Source of the DNA: Trachythela sp. YZ-2020
Lineage: Eukaryota > Cnidaria > Anthozoa > Malacalcyonacea > Clavulariidae
Reading direction: 5' to 3'
Assembly (NCBI GenBank): GCA_016169945.1
Contig: JADLSH010000388.1
Span: 3,422,501-3,486,500, forward strand
DNA length: 64,000 nt
The notes below the pieces were generated by a model. That model saw only the letters and a program-made list of their open reading frames with translations. It was not told the DNA's origin and made no database searches. The position numbers and the translations under genes are program-made. Shown here in pieces: positions 24,501 through 34,900 of this stretch (position 1 is the stretch's first letter; each line of letters opens with the position of its first letter).

Positions 24501-27259
24501 GGGGCTTCATAACCTTGCTTTTTTGTTACAGCTACCACAACGACCCCACCGCCTACAACAACAACAACAGCACCACCAACAACACTTGCAACCACCACCA
24601 AACCAGTTACAACAGAATCAGAAGACACCACAACAAACGAACCTCATGGCGCAACGACTAAGATCCTGGCCCAACATGGAAAATATGATGGTCAATCTAT
24701 CGTCGTGATCGCAACGGTCGCTGGAGGAGTTTTCATTTTGATAATGGTCGTTATTGCTATCATCACATGTATTTGCTGCAGACGAAACAGGTATGAACGC
24801 TTTTTAGAAGTGTTTTTTTGTTACTCTATTAAATGGCTAAACGAATGCAATCTCCGAACAAATTACCTTTGCCCAATGTTTCAACACTCCATTCTAGTGT
24901 CTTCATGATTGAATGTAATTTGTTCTGGGATTGCATTCATTTACTTAAATCAGAGTAGCAAATTAAGAATTGTCGTATTATTGAGAAATAGTATATTATG
25001 CAGATTAATCTTCATTTTCACCGTGTTTTTAAAGGAACAACGAAAAAGCCGAGTTGGCTAAGAAAGGTGTTGTGCCATCTGAAAGGTATTTACATGAATA
25101 TATACTGATAAAAATATTCTTATATTAAAATTCCCAGGTTCGATATATATAAAGTTTTAAAGAAGGATCTATAAAGTTAGAATCATAACTTATATTTTAA
25201 CTTTTTAAATTGTAAAATTCATAAACTTACTTATTTCTTTTAAAAGCACTCAAAGTAAAGTGATGGTCGAATCTGAGAGTTTGTACGAAAAGTAGGTGTT
25301 CTTGTCTAAAACTAAAAATATAAATAAATGCTTTTAATGATAATTATATAATCTTATAAAAATTAAAAATACAAATTGCATGCAATAGGCTAACATGATA
25401 TACTTTTTCTCGTGGTATGCGCTCGTGTTTTTAACCTCATATTTAATATTCTTCGTAATTTTTAATATCCTAATATTTGTTAACTGGTTCATACTATCTA
25501 ATAGATAATCTTACAGTGGCGGACACTATCAATAATGTAATGGGGGTGTGAAGTAAGGTTGCCAACATATAACCACCCTTTTGTTGCTGCAAATCTCAGT
25601 TCTTAAAACTTTTTTTGCTTAATTATCATGCAAATTTACTTAAATTATAGCCTATCAAAGCTTTCGTGGTTGTAAAATCATTAATACAGCTTTGTCACAC
25701 AGTTAGTCAGCTATCATCCAAACGCTTTGAGAAATTATTAGGGGGGGGGGTTACATCTTAGTTACTCAGTTAACCACTGTGTCATCTAATCATCATTCTG
25801 TTCATTTAAAGAATTGATGAATTGGAAATGGATCCTGTACGATACTCTGAAGCTGAACCCAATAAATACAGGTAAATCCAGATTCAATAAACGATTCTAT
25901 TTTTCAATGTGATTTGGTACTGGATACAGTTATTGTTAGGGCATTTTCATTTGAACCTGGCTGACCGAGAATCTCACCCTAGTGAGTTCCGAATGCCTTT
26001 ACTTAATCATATAAAAATCATTGTTCCTATGAGACGAATCAGCCCGGTTAAGTGAGATTTCACCTCGCTCTAGATAGGATCTCAGGGCCTGTTCATATGA
26101 GCCCAGGTAATCGGAAAACTCACCTGTGTGAGATCCGCATGTCATTGTTTATGCATATAAAAATCGTTGTGTGGTCATATGAGAGACGAGCCCGACTAGG
26201 TAAGATCTCAGCTCGCGTTAGGTGGGATCTCAGTCAAGGTCGATAACATTTTCCATATGAACACTTTATACATTGACATTTATTTCTGATATTTACCTAC
26301 GTTGGTTTTCATTTTAAGTTCAACTATTTTTTATAGTCCACTACGTGACGCTCGCCGTGGTATGAGTGACAATCCGCTGTACCAAAGGTAAGACCTTTTT
26401 GAAAAAAATTCGAAACTGTTCTCCCCAGAGGTTCAGTAAGAACCATCTCTGATTAGTTTGATCAGTGTCACTGCAGGAGGAAACCAGAGTACCGGGAGAA
26501 AACCTCTTCGATATTTGGCAGAGTCAAACTGGAAGCACTCTTCTCACCTGCGTCAAAGATTAAATTGAAATCAAACAACTGTACAGGCATATATAATCTA
26601 CTAACCATTGTACCATTGCCTCATTAGTTTAAAGTGCTACTAACCCCAAATATGATTTTTGGTACGTGTAATATTTGGATCATTCTATCCGGTAATATAT
26701 CCGGATATGTCGTTAGGAAAACTAATTTACAATTCATCTAATGACATCATCCGGTAACTTTGACAGTGAAAAAGTTGGTCAAGATGAGAATTTTTACTGT
26801 AAAGATATATTACATTTTTTCTCAGGATGATACAAATATTACACATGTATAAAAATAATTTTTGGAGTTAGTGACACTTTAACCAAGCTTTGCGTATTGT
26901 TATTTAGCGGTGGACCACCAAAGGCTAATTCCTCATACGACGTACCAAGCATTGCAAGATATGAAAACCATAACCACCTTCATCGCCCTCAATCTGTAGG
27001 TAACCCGCTTCACGGCCCCAGTGCCGCCTCCCCTCCCAATGCCCCAGAGCCCAACTACATCGATGTACTGAAATCCCCAGAGGAGCTCCCTTCCAACTCT
27101 CCGCCGATGGTAAAATATTTGGAGCCTTCGAGAAGCAGCCCCCCGGAATGTCGCGTTACAATTCCTTTACAAAGGTATTCTGACTCAGTTGATACCCCCA
27201 CAGGGTCATCTGCCGGGGGGGACGATGTCTACGAAGCTATGGATGGAAGTAATGCCTAG
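12476..27259 (+). CDS. Type I membrane protein: discoidin, CUB and SUEL-lectin domains
   Basis: Likely a cell-surface carbohydrate or ligand-binding receptor. Exons: 12476-12539, 16346-16662, 20079-20232, 21370-21759, 22464-22784, 23550-23702, 24532-24790, 25035-25085, 25247-25291, 25812-25871, 26337-26387, 26908-27259. They join in frame to 738 residues. Residues 1-18 are a signal peptide (MKLLEVLLVVTAATFAYA). F5/8 type C domain: about 23-174, ending in the family-typical KYIRIYP...VEVYGC. CUB domain: about 180-306 (VTITTPSYPLPYRD). SUEL-type galactose-binding lectin: about 312-413 (ACWNTTITLDC, YYGRR, VVYQCNV). Thr/Ser/Pro-rich stalk: about 416-510. Transmembrane helix: about 521-549, then CCRRNR. 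The 189-residue tail has NPLY, SSYDVP, NYIDV and VYEAM tyrosine motifs. The first two introns exceed 3 kb. The domain order is close to neuropilin/DCBLD receptors but differs by the SUEL domain; I know no named orthologue. Confidence 0.9.
12540..16345 (+). other. First intron of the lectin receptor, no feature found
   Basis: AT-rich sequence of about 3.8 kb between the signal-peptide exon and the discoidin exon. I found no exon, tRNA or intact transposon. The last 430 bases (15915-16060) hold minus-strand pieces of SINE family 1 tail (aactaactttatttatactgg). Long first introns often carry enhancers, but nothing specific supports that here. Confidence 0.5.
18456..18700. repeat. (GTT)n/(CAA)n trinucleotide tract
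   Basis: About 245 bases of GTT repeats interrupted by GCT and GGTTGTTT variants, in an intron of the lectin receptor between the two discoidin exons. All reading frames over it give homopolymer-like Leu/Cys/Val or Gln/Thr/Asn strings and are not genes. Confidence 0.95.
19456..19727. mobile_element. MITE with TAAAGGCCATCGGTTACACGG ends
   Basis: The left end taaaggccatcggttacacg pairs with the right end (gccccgtgtaacatagcttta) as imperfect terminal inverted repeats about 270 bases apart. There is no transposase. A second MITE of similar design follows at 19758. Confidence 0.7.
19758..19980. mobile_element. MITE with GGCAATGTTACACTATGCAACTTG ends
   Basis: The left end ggcaatgttacactatgcaa pairs with the right end (aagttacatagtgtaatactgcc). 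The interior contains further short inverted blocks (gtgtcg/cgacac type). Non-coding, 223 bases, 30 bases from the preceding MITE. Confidence 0.75.
20288..20410. mobile_element. hAT-type MITE, 123 bp, perfect 8-bp target duplication
   Basis: Ends CAGTGGCGGACAC and GCCGCCACTG. Flanking duplication ATTCCTGG at 20280-20287 and 20411-20418 is exact. A short member of the CAGTGGCG family that includes 25514-25752, 28539-28690 and 55634-55903. Sits 56 bases past a discoidin exon donor. Confidence 0.9.
22015..22165 (-). repeat. SINE family 1, minus strand
   Basis: The reverse complement has a tRNA-like head (ggtggcacag A-box region, gattggattcc B-box region), then tgattatagtttcgctttag and gagaagagtacttccagttt. 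The 3' tail is absent. Intron between the CUB and lectin exons. Confidence 0.65.
22965..23048 (-). repeat. tRNA-like sequence, probably a SINE head
   Basis: The minus strand shows GTGGTGTCGTGG (A-box-like) and GGTTCAATCC (B-box), with a cgcttgccttttaagctgg anticodon-arm region that pairs poorly. The acceptor ends do not pair convincingly, so it is treated as a tRNA-derived repeat. Confidence 0.5.
23108..23295. mobile_element. Palindromic AT-rich repeat
   Basis: Several interlocking inverted segments, such as tactacggaaatattatgg against caataatatttccgtag, and repeated actatgaaaatag blocks. Looks like a foldback or decayed MITE. Boundaries are approximate. Confidence 0.45.
23770..24510. repeat. 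Degenerate TTAGGG-like tract with embedded ~145-190 bp repeats
   Basis: The plus strand is a long run of CCTAAC/CCTAAT/TCTTAA variants. The segment caacaaacatactgtgaa, followed by a ggcggcttcttaac-like stretch and cttgcttttctcac, recurs near 23984, 24129, 24292 and 24480. The last copy leads straight into the real 3' splice site at 24531. It is interstitial, not a chromosome end. Confidence 0.8.
25514..25752. mobile_element. CAGTGGCG-family hAT MITE, right end decayed
   Basis: The left end CAGTGGCGGACAC and the interior (ggttgccaacatataaccac, gtggttgtaaaatcat, cacagttagtcagctatcat) match the complete copy at 55634-55903. The right terminal repeat is lost in a G run. The flanks share only atctta, so the target duplication is imperfect. 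Confidence 0.75.
25935..26275. repeat. Tandemly duplicated repeat unit (~170 bp x2)
   Basis: Two successive copies share catataaaaatcgttgt-like, gagacgagcccg-like and gtgagat blocks. The first begins gggcattttcatttgaacc, the second gggcctgttcatatgagccc. An intronic mobile-element remnant of unknown class. Confidence 0.5.
26408..26615 (-). repeat. SINE family 1, minus strand
   Basis: The tail (cgaaactgttctccccagagg), core (gggagaaaacctcttcgat; agtcaaactggaagcactct) and a degraded head are in reverse-complement order. Placed in the last intron of the lectin receptor. Confidence 0.65.
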
Positions 27260-27417
27260 AGAGATTGATATCATTGATCTGTAATATGACTGGATGGTGC
27301 AGAAAATGAAGCAAGTTAAACAAAAATCCAGTCAACTTTTCAGATCAGTGATCGAGATTAACTCTCAGGGTTAACATATTTGGCTATGTTGGCCAACCTG
27401 ATTCTAACTTGTTCTTT

Positions 27418-27423
27418 AATAAA
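27418..27423 (+). terminator. Polyadenylation signal of the lectin-receptor gene
   Basis: Canonical AATAAA about 160 bases downstream of the TAG at 27257-27259, in a suitably AT-rich context. Assigned by position only. Confidence 0.5.
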
Positions 27424-27827
27424 TTCGCTCTATACGAAGTTCAATCTATATAATTATATATACACAGCTGTGCTTTATCTATAAAGTTTACTGTCCTTTT
27501 TATAACTTTAACTGTTTAAAAAATACAATCCCTAACTACCTATAAATATTTGAACTTTATAAAAATATAAATTCCAAGCGATCTACGTCTAAATGCATAA
27601 AAAACGCTAACCATAAGCTTACAACAGGCTTGCTAAAAAGATGTTGCTTTCTGAAAGAACTTGGCAAATTTTAGTTGAGTTTGAGGCAATTATAATATAA
27701 GTTAATAATAATTTGAATAGTTTTATCAAAGTATTATATATAATCTTCGTATTTATACCTTAGATTAGAGTTAAGATTTTTAGACTAGTCACTAGTCAAA
27801 CTTATGAGGTTCTATTGAAGGGTCTCC

Positions 27828-28115
27828 ATACATGGCCTCTTTTAACATGTAAGCTGGGGGCCCCCAGCCCCCATGTTGGCCCCTCCTGCAAACTATTTTG
27901 CTCCCTCCCCAGGGAAGGTCCCTTTTGTCTAAAATCTAAACAAAATGGGGGAAGAATAACTTCGTTCAGAAGAGGGTTTGAATATTCCCATAAGCAAACC
28001 TAGCTTGCTTTTATAATGAAAGCTTTGTCCATCTAGATGGAATATATCAAAATATTGTGTCTGAAAATGCAGGAAATCAAGTCCCAGAGGCTGAAAAAAC
28101 CGCCTCCTAGATGGG
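27828..28115 (+). repeat. Dispersed repeat, copy 1 of a two-copy family
   Basis: Shares an ordered series of blocks with 54945-55300: aactattttgctccc/agctattttgccccc, gaaggtcccttttgtc, tggaatatatcaaaa/tgggatatatcaaaa, ctgaaaatgcaggaaatcaa. Reading frames over it are short and not conserved. Class unknown. Confidence 0.7.
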
Positions 28116-28538
28116 TCATTTTTCCTTGCAACAGTTACAGAGAGAAATTGGTAATTTTTTCATTTTATGTAGTAGGAATGTTTTGGGAACGAAGCGATAA
28201 AATAAATAGGCCAACTCTTCTAATAGAACCTCAATTTGATCCTTATTATATACAAGTTTGTAAAGTAGTTTAATGTTAAATTTTTTTATAAATACGCTGT
28301 GCTTTTGTTAAAAAGGGCTAGCGTTTTTTATAATATAGTAAATGCTGTACCATTATTGATTATTCGAGTTTATAAATTCATTACGCGAAAAATATTCTAA
28401 CTTGAATTTACGTACGGATAATATTCAGTGTATAAATATTAAATTCATTTTAAAAATGCCGAATGGAGACTGTTCTTTTTCTTGAATTAAAAATTTTGCA
28501 AGACGTTTGCATTATGTTGTGGTTATGGTAAGGAATAA

Positions 28539-28690
28539 CAGTGGCGTAGGAACCGGAGAGGGGCACAAGGACACGTGCCCCCAAGTTTTTTTATCCAGCT
28601 AAAACAATGGGAAAAGTGCCCTTTTTTAATAGGAGTGGTGCCCTTTAAGACGAAGTGCCCCCCAACTTGAAGTTGCTTCCTACGCCTATG
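28539..28690. mobile_element. CAGTGGCG-type MITE, perfect 8-bp target duplication
   Basis: Ends CAGTGGCGTAGGAACC and GCTTCCTACGCCTATG. Flanks AGGAATAA at 28531-28538 and 28691-28698 are identical. 152 non-coding bases, in the GGA upstream region. Confidence 0.85.
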
Positions 28691-28908
28691 AGGAATAACG
28701 AAGTAATTGAGTTAGAGTAAGGATTGTAGTTAGGTTTAGGTTAGGATTAGGGTTAAGATTAAAGTTAGGATTAAGTTAGGTTTGAGTTTGGACAATGAGT
28801 CATGGTCACTGATGGTAATGATGGTGTGGTATACACTGATCTGATGGTGCACCCCCGGAATCTACTTTTGAGAGATGATTTTTACGCCTGTTTCCTGGAG
28901 GAAGCAAG

Positions 28909-31900
28909 ATGGCGTCTTCATTATTCGAACTCGAAACTCTCGAAGCACTTCTTGGTACGTGTATATTTCCTTTTTTCTTGTATCTAAACATTTCCTGAAA
29001 GTCTTGACTTTTTAAGTTGTTTGTAGATTTGCATGGCGATAAATTTAATTGTTTTGTTTTGTTGAAAAACCACGTCTATTTATCATTTATAGAGCAGTTT
29101 ATCCGTAAACGCGGAACTTGAATTATAATAGTTTTGTACTTCCTAGTTACATATCTGTACACAACTTTCTCGTAGATAAATGTACAGACCCAGCAACGGG
29201 GAAAGAAGATTGGCGATACATAAATGCATTTTGCGACCGAGTTAACAAGGATTATGACGGGTATAAATTATATAATTATGTGTATTAAATATGTATTTCG
29301 TAATAGCCAATAGGTTTTATATTAAATTGTGTTGTTTAAAGGTTTTGTATTATTTGTTGTTGTACAACATAATTATGTACTTAATAGTGGATGAGAACAT
29401 CCAATAAGATATACTTAATTACTTATCTTTATATATTTATTATTATCTCAACAATAATCATATATTAAGGAATGTATTTATAGGGTCTGGGGATAAAGCA
29501 AATTTGTCTAATTTTGTATAGTATTTACCTGTAAATTTTATATAAATAAACTATTTGTATTGGGTAAGTATTACTTGAAAAAATTCCATACCCACAGCTG
29601 CCATCCCCCATGTAATTTATGACTGGTCCCTAAGTCACTAATGCTAAGGTCAATTAGTTAAAAATTTGCCATCGACCTTGAAAAAGTCATTCTTGACCAT
29701 AGCTGACCAAATGTCCATCATTAGTCTAGGAGAGTTTGAGATGGGTGGTGCACCCCCATGAAAAACTGCCCCTCTCCTCCCTCTCTTCTCCCCCCTCCCT
29801 TCTCCCTCCCCTTCTCCCTCCCCCCCATTCCCCTTCTCCCTCCCCCCCATTCCCCTTCTCCCTCCCCCCCATTCCCCTTCTCCCTCCCCATTCCCCTTCG
29901 CTCCCTCCCCCCCATTCCCCTTCTCCCATTCCCCTTCGCCCCCCCCCCATTCCCCTTCTCCCTCCCCCCCATTCCCCTTCTCCCTCCCCCCCAGTCCCCT
30001 TCTCCCTCCCCCTGTCAGATAAACTCTTGGGTCCATTTCTTCCATTTTTTGTCAATATCAACCCCCCCACCCCTCCTAGGAAAATGCATGATCAACCCTT
30101 CAAAACTCTGCCAATGACTAAATGTTTGACCCTTCAGGGCATTAATATCCACAAGAATAATTATCCTCAAGCTTCAGACATTTGAGGAGAAATCATCGTT
30201 AATGGCCTTGTCTGTATGTATTTTAAGGTTTAATAAAACCAAGTTATTAGTTTGAATTTAATTAACAGATATTAAGTAATTCATATATATTCTTTGCTCT
30301 TTATCATATAAAATATCAGTCCGTGTCTACATTTGATTAATAAAAAAATCCCAACTTTTTTCATATGTGTCAGTCGTTCTAGTTTACAAGAAACTAATTG
30401 GGACACCTAAATTGAAATGTTGAGTGAAATGAATGCCATTATTATATTATTTATTCATTTGAACATTGTTTGTGATGTGCTTGTTGGATTCTTTTGAACA
30501 TTATACAATGTAAGTCATGTATGTATTTGTTTTAGGTGCTTGAAGCTTGTATGAAATACTGTGGGCAAAAATATCATCTGGAAATTGGAAAATTTCGATT
30601 CTTAAATGAACTTATCAAGCTTCTATCGAACAAGGTATGAGCAACAAACTCTGGATTGCATCCAGGATCTGGATTGTTGCACTCTTTTATGTCACCATAA
30701 AGTCTGTCAAACTTCCATAAACCGTGGGAATTTAAAGGCACTTATGAATGCTAAACTTTTCTGGGGAGCTCTATTCTTCAACTAGGACTTACAAGAAAAG
30801 TGCTGCCTCAAACTCAATGTTCTCAATATATTGGGCTATTTTGTGTTGTTTAAAGCACCCATAACGTCACTGAGGGGCACTGTTTTCCAGCCTATCATAA
30901 AGTTAACTATTCAGGAAGGGGAGAACTGGTGTATGAATGAATGTTGCAAGTTTGTTTACCTTCTAAGGCAGTATTTTTCCTTTGTCAGTATGATGGTCCA
31001 AGAACTCCACAACCTGTGAAACACAAGATTATAGAGATGTTCTACAGCTGGAGTGTTGGACTGCCAAGTGAACCAAAGATTAAAGAAGCTTACTTAATGT
31101 TAAAGAGACAAGGTACACGTCACATTGTAAAGTGTAAGTTCTTGAATTGGTAGCCTTCAGTTTGTGTTGGGAACAGCAGATGGGACATGGTCAACAGTGT
31201 GGATTATAACGGTCGGCATTCGGCTATTTGCCGATTAGTTTTATTCCGCACAGACATTTTAACCGATCAAGTAAAGTACACAGTTTCCCTCCAACTTAAA
31301 TGTATAATAACGGATGCTAACAATACCGAAAGTCTCTTTGAAGGAAAGGGTGACAAATGTAAAGATTGCATTTTAACGCAATTATATGTTGCTCTATAGG
31401 GCATTTTCATGTAAATATAGGTCTATCATGACGCATCAACGACAACGTCGACATGTTTCATGAGTAATGAGTTATCTGACCAGTACACGTAAAAACAATT
31501 ACAGGCACGGCCGACCATTCTTAGCAAATGTCCGAGCAACTGTCTAGTTGATCGGACATTTGTCAGACCCAAGCAAATTTGTTATAATCCACACTGATGG
31601 TCAACTTCAGAAATGTCGACACTTCTTGGAGCAAGAGGATAAAACTAGCTACATCTCTCGGTTCTGTTGATTGGCTGGCCTCCACACATTATTTTCTCAG
31701 TCTGATAACTACCAGTTCACCATCATTTGTTGCATGGTGGTATATAACGAAAACCATCTATTCCAATTTTAAATGTTTAAAGTGGATGTTCTTGTTTCTT
31801 TCAGGAGTTGTTGTTGCTGATCCACATTTACCAAGTCAAATTGAACAGGTAATTTTAAACAATGATGTTACAGACAGCTGAGGATAATAATTGGTAAGCT

Positions 31901-34900
31901 TTGAACAGGTCTTTAGGATTAAAATACCTGAAAATTGAACAAGAACTTTGACGTTTAGAGAAAAGGCCCTTCGCTTGAAATGTCGAAGTTCTTGTTGAAG
32001 ACCTCAGCTTATCGTATAGACGCTACCTAGTGCTGGGATCATGCATTCATGATAATAATTGGCTATTTTGAGCATTTCATACTACATATTATGTATATGT
32101 AGGTTATACGCTTGTATATGCGTGTGTATATTTCAAACTTCAGTGCAATTTATAAACACTTCAAATGTTGTTTTCAGTATAAACCAACTCCTCAGGCAAG
32201 AATGGCAGTTTTTGAAGATGAAGAAAAATCTAAGGTAAGGAAGAAAGAAAGAAAAAAGCAAGTTTGTATAATGTATATTATATTACTTTTTAATGGGTGT
32301 TCATTTATCAAGACAGTTGAACCCATAGGTAAATGTTTTATTATTGTATATTTAATTCAGCTTTTAGCAAGATTACTGGCAAGTAAACATCCTGACGATC
32401 TTCAAGCTGCAAACAGACTCATTAAAAACATGGTTCGACAGGTACAATACACTATACTGTACATTGACATTGTTGTCAGAATGCAGGGCTTTTCAGGACT
32501 TTTAGGCCAGGGCTGTTTAACAACCCCAAAAACTCAATATTCAAGAGCAGATATACCTTGTATGCGTTACGCGACGCTGTGTTTTGCTATCTTTAACTCC
32601 GAAAGTAAAGCATATTTCAGCCGTTTTACGTCGTGATGCTTTCTAAGTTGGACTTTCACTCGGATCTGCCCTGTTTAGTTTAACTCAATCTTCTGTAAAA
32701 ATTTCCAAAATACTAGAATGGCGACTCCACGTATTTAGGACTTCTGAAGGAATTAAGTTCAATATTGTTTTTTCATTTGCGTGTTCATATAATTGTATCT
32801 ATAGGATGAAATACGCGAGGAGAAGCTCAGCTTGCGTGTACAAGAATTGGAAATGGTTCAAAACAACACAAAACTCTTGAATGAAATGATGTCACATTAC
32901 TCGTCAAGAACTCCGAAGTCTGACGTGGACTTAATGAAGGTCTCTGCTCTCATCATAAAGCTTTACCATATATATTTTTCACTGTGGTTAGTGCATGTTC
33001 CTGACACCTCTGCGAGCGGTGTTCAATTCCTGTAATATGCTGTTGTCCGAAAATAATTTTGCTTCATTCGCATGTGAGAAGAGTGCTTCCAGTTTGACTC
33101 TACCAAACAATGCACGTTTTCTCCGTGTATTTCGCTTTCTTCGTGGATCAATACGATTCCGAATGGCCATTACCGGACCTTTAAGAAGGACAGTTTAGAA
33201 CTGATAGAGCTATCTGGTATAAATAAAGTTAGTTTCGTTTAGGTTTTTATGTAGTAACACTGGAGCAACAAGGGAAGTCCTTACTGGACCTCTAGGGAGA
33301 ACAGTTTAGAACTGATAGAGCTATCCAGTATAAATAAAGTTAGTTTAGTTTAGGTTTCTTCCTGTAGTAACACTGGATCAATAAGAGATGATCCTTACTG
33401 GACCTCTAGGGAGAGCAGTTTAGAACTGATAGAGCTATCCAGTATAAATAAAGTTAGTTTAGTTTAGGTTTCTTCCTGTAGTAACACTGGATCAATAAGA
33501 GATGACACTTACTGGACCTCTAGGAAGAACAGTTTAGAACTGATAGCGCTATCCAGTATAAATAAAGTTAGTTTAGTTTAGGTTTCTTCCTGTAGTAACA
33601 CTGGACCAATAAGGGAAGTCATTACTGGACTTCTAGGAATAACAGTTTAGAACTGATAGAACTATCCAGTATAAATAAAGTTAGTTTAGTTTAGGTTTCT
33701 TCCTGTAGTAACACTGGACCAATAAGGGAAGTCATTACTGGACTTCTAGGAATAACAGTTTAGAACTGATAGAACTATCCAGTATAAATAAAGTTAGTTT
33801 AGTTTAGGTTTCTTCCTGTAGTAACACTGGATCAATAAGGGAAGTCATTACTGGACCTCTAGGCAGAACAGTTTAGAACTGATAGAGCTATCTAGTATAA
33901 ATAAAGTTAGTTTAGTTTAGGTTTCTTCCTGTAGTAACACTGGATCAATAAGGGAAGTCATTACTGGACCTCTAGGAAGAACAGTTTAGAATTGATAGAG
34001 CTATCTAGTATAAATAAAGTTAGTTTCGTTTAGGTTTCTTCCTGTAGTAACTCTATAGACTATACTAACACGGGATGACTCCTATGTACTGGATCTCTAG
34101 GGAGAACAGTTTAGAACTGATAGAGCTATCCAGTATAAATAAAGTTAATAATTTTTCTCGACGATTTAGTAGTCATTTATCCTTTCGGTGACCTTCCACT
34201 TTAGGAGCTGTATGACTCATGTGAAAAGTTGCGAACAGATCTCTTCAAACTTGCGGGAACAGCGACAGAAGAGGGCGACGATTCGCTGTGTAAGTTGTAA
34301 ATATTTCATAGTTTGAATTACAATGAAATCTCTACTAACGAACACTCCTTACAACGGACAGTAAGTGCAGGTTCCGATTGTTTTTAATTGAAATCCATAT
34401 ATCATTGAAACCTCTGAACAACAGCGGCGAAACGAAATCCACCCGCTCTGACCTCGTCCCAGTATACTTAAATTTCGAGTCATTGCGTAATTACGGTCGA
34501 CATAACAAATGTTGAATTTTCGTTCCTGTAGCCGATATTCTACGAGCAAACGACGACTTGACGAAGGTGATCGAAGACTACCGACGTATAGTCGGAGTTC
34601 CAGGTGAACCTAAAACCACCATACCTCCAACTACATCAAGTACTGCCCAATCTGCGCCAGACGTGGTCAAATCTAGTGAACATTCTTCTAATCTCTCGTC
34701 TCTAATTGATCTGGATATGAGTGGTAGTTCCCAAGCTCCGTCCTCGGCCAATGGTGATATGCTTAGCAATGATTTACAGGACCTAGGTGCGTTATTACCT
34801 CCACCAAATATGTTATGTTTTCACGTGGGTTTGTATCTATGTGTATGTTTTTCTGTGAGCTCGATAACTAAACAATATCAAACATTTCAATACGAAAATT

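Larger units (their letters stand above)
27260..28908. other. Spacer between lectin receptor and GGA
   Basis: A polyadenylation signal AATAAA lies at 27418-27423, about 160 bases after the lectin-receptor stop. It is followed by a G/C-run repeat (27828-28115), a MITE (28539-28690) and a short degenerate TTAGGG-like tract (28690-28795). The GGA promoter and 5' UTR presumably lie just before 28909. No further exon was found. Confidence 0.6.

Noticed and set aside
23770..24510. True telomere or chromosome end
   Set aside because: The hexamers are highly irregular, occur in several interior places and sit inside an intron flanked by coding exons.
29650..30185. Pro/Ser-rich or Gly/Glu-rich proteins
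   Set aside because: The frames exist only because of the C-rich minisatellite and none has splice or homology support.
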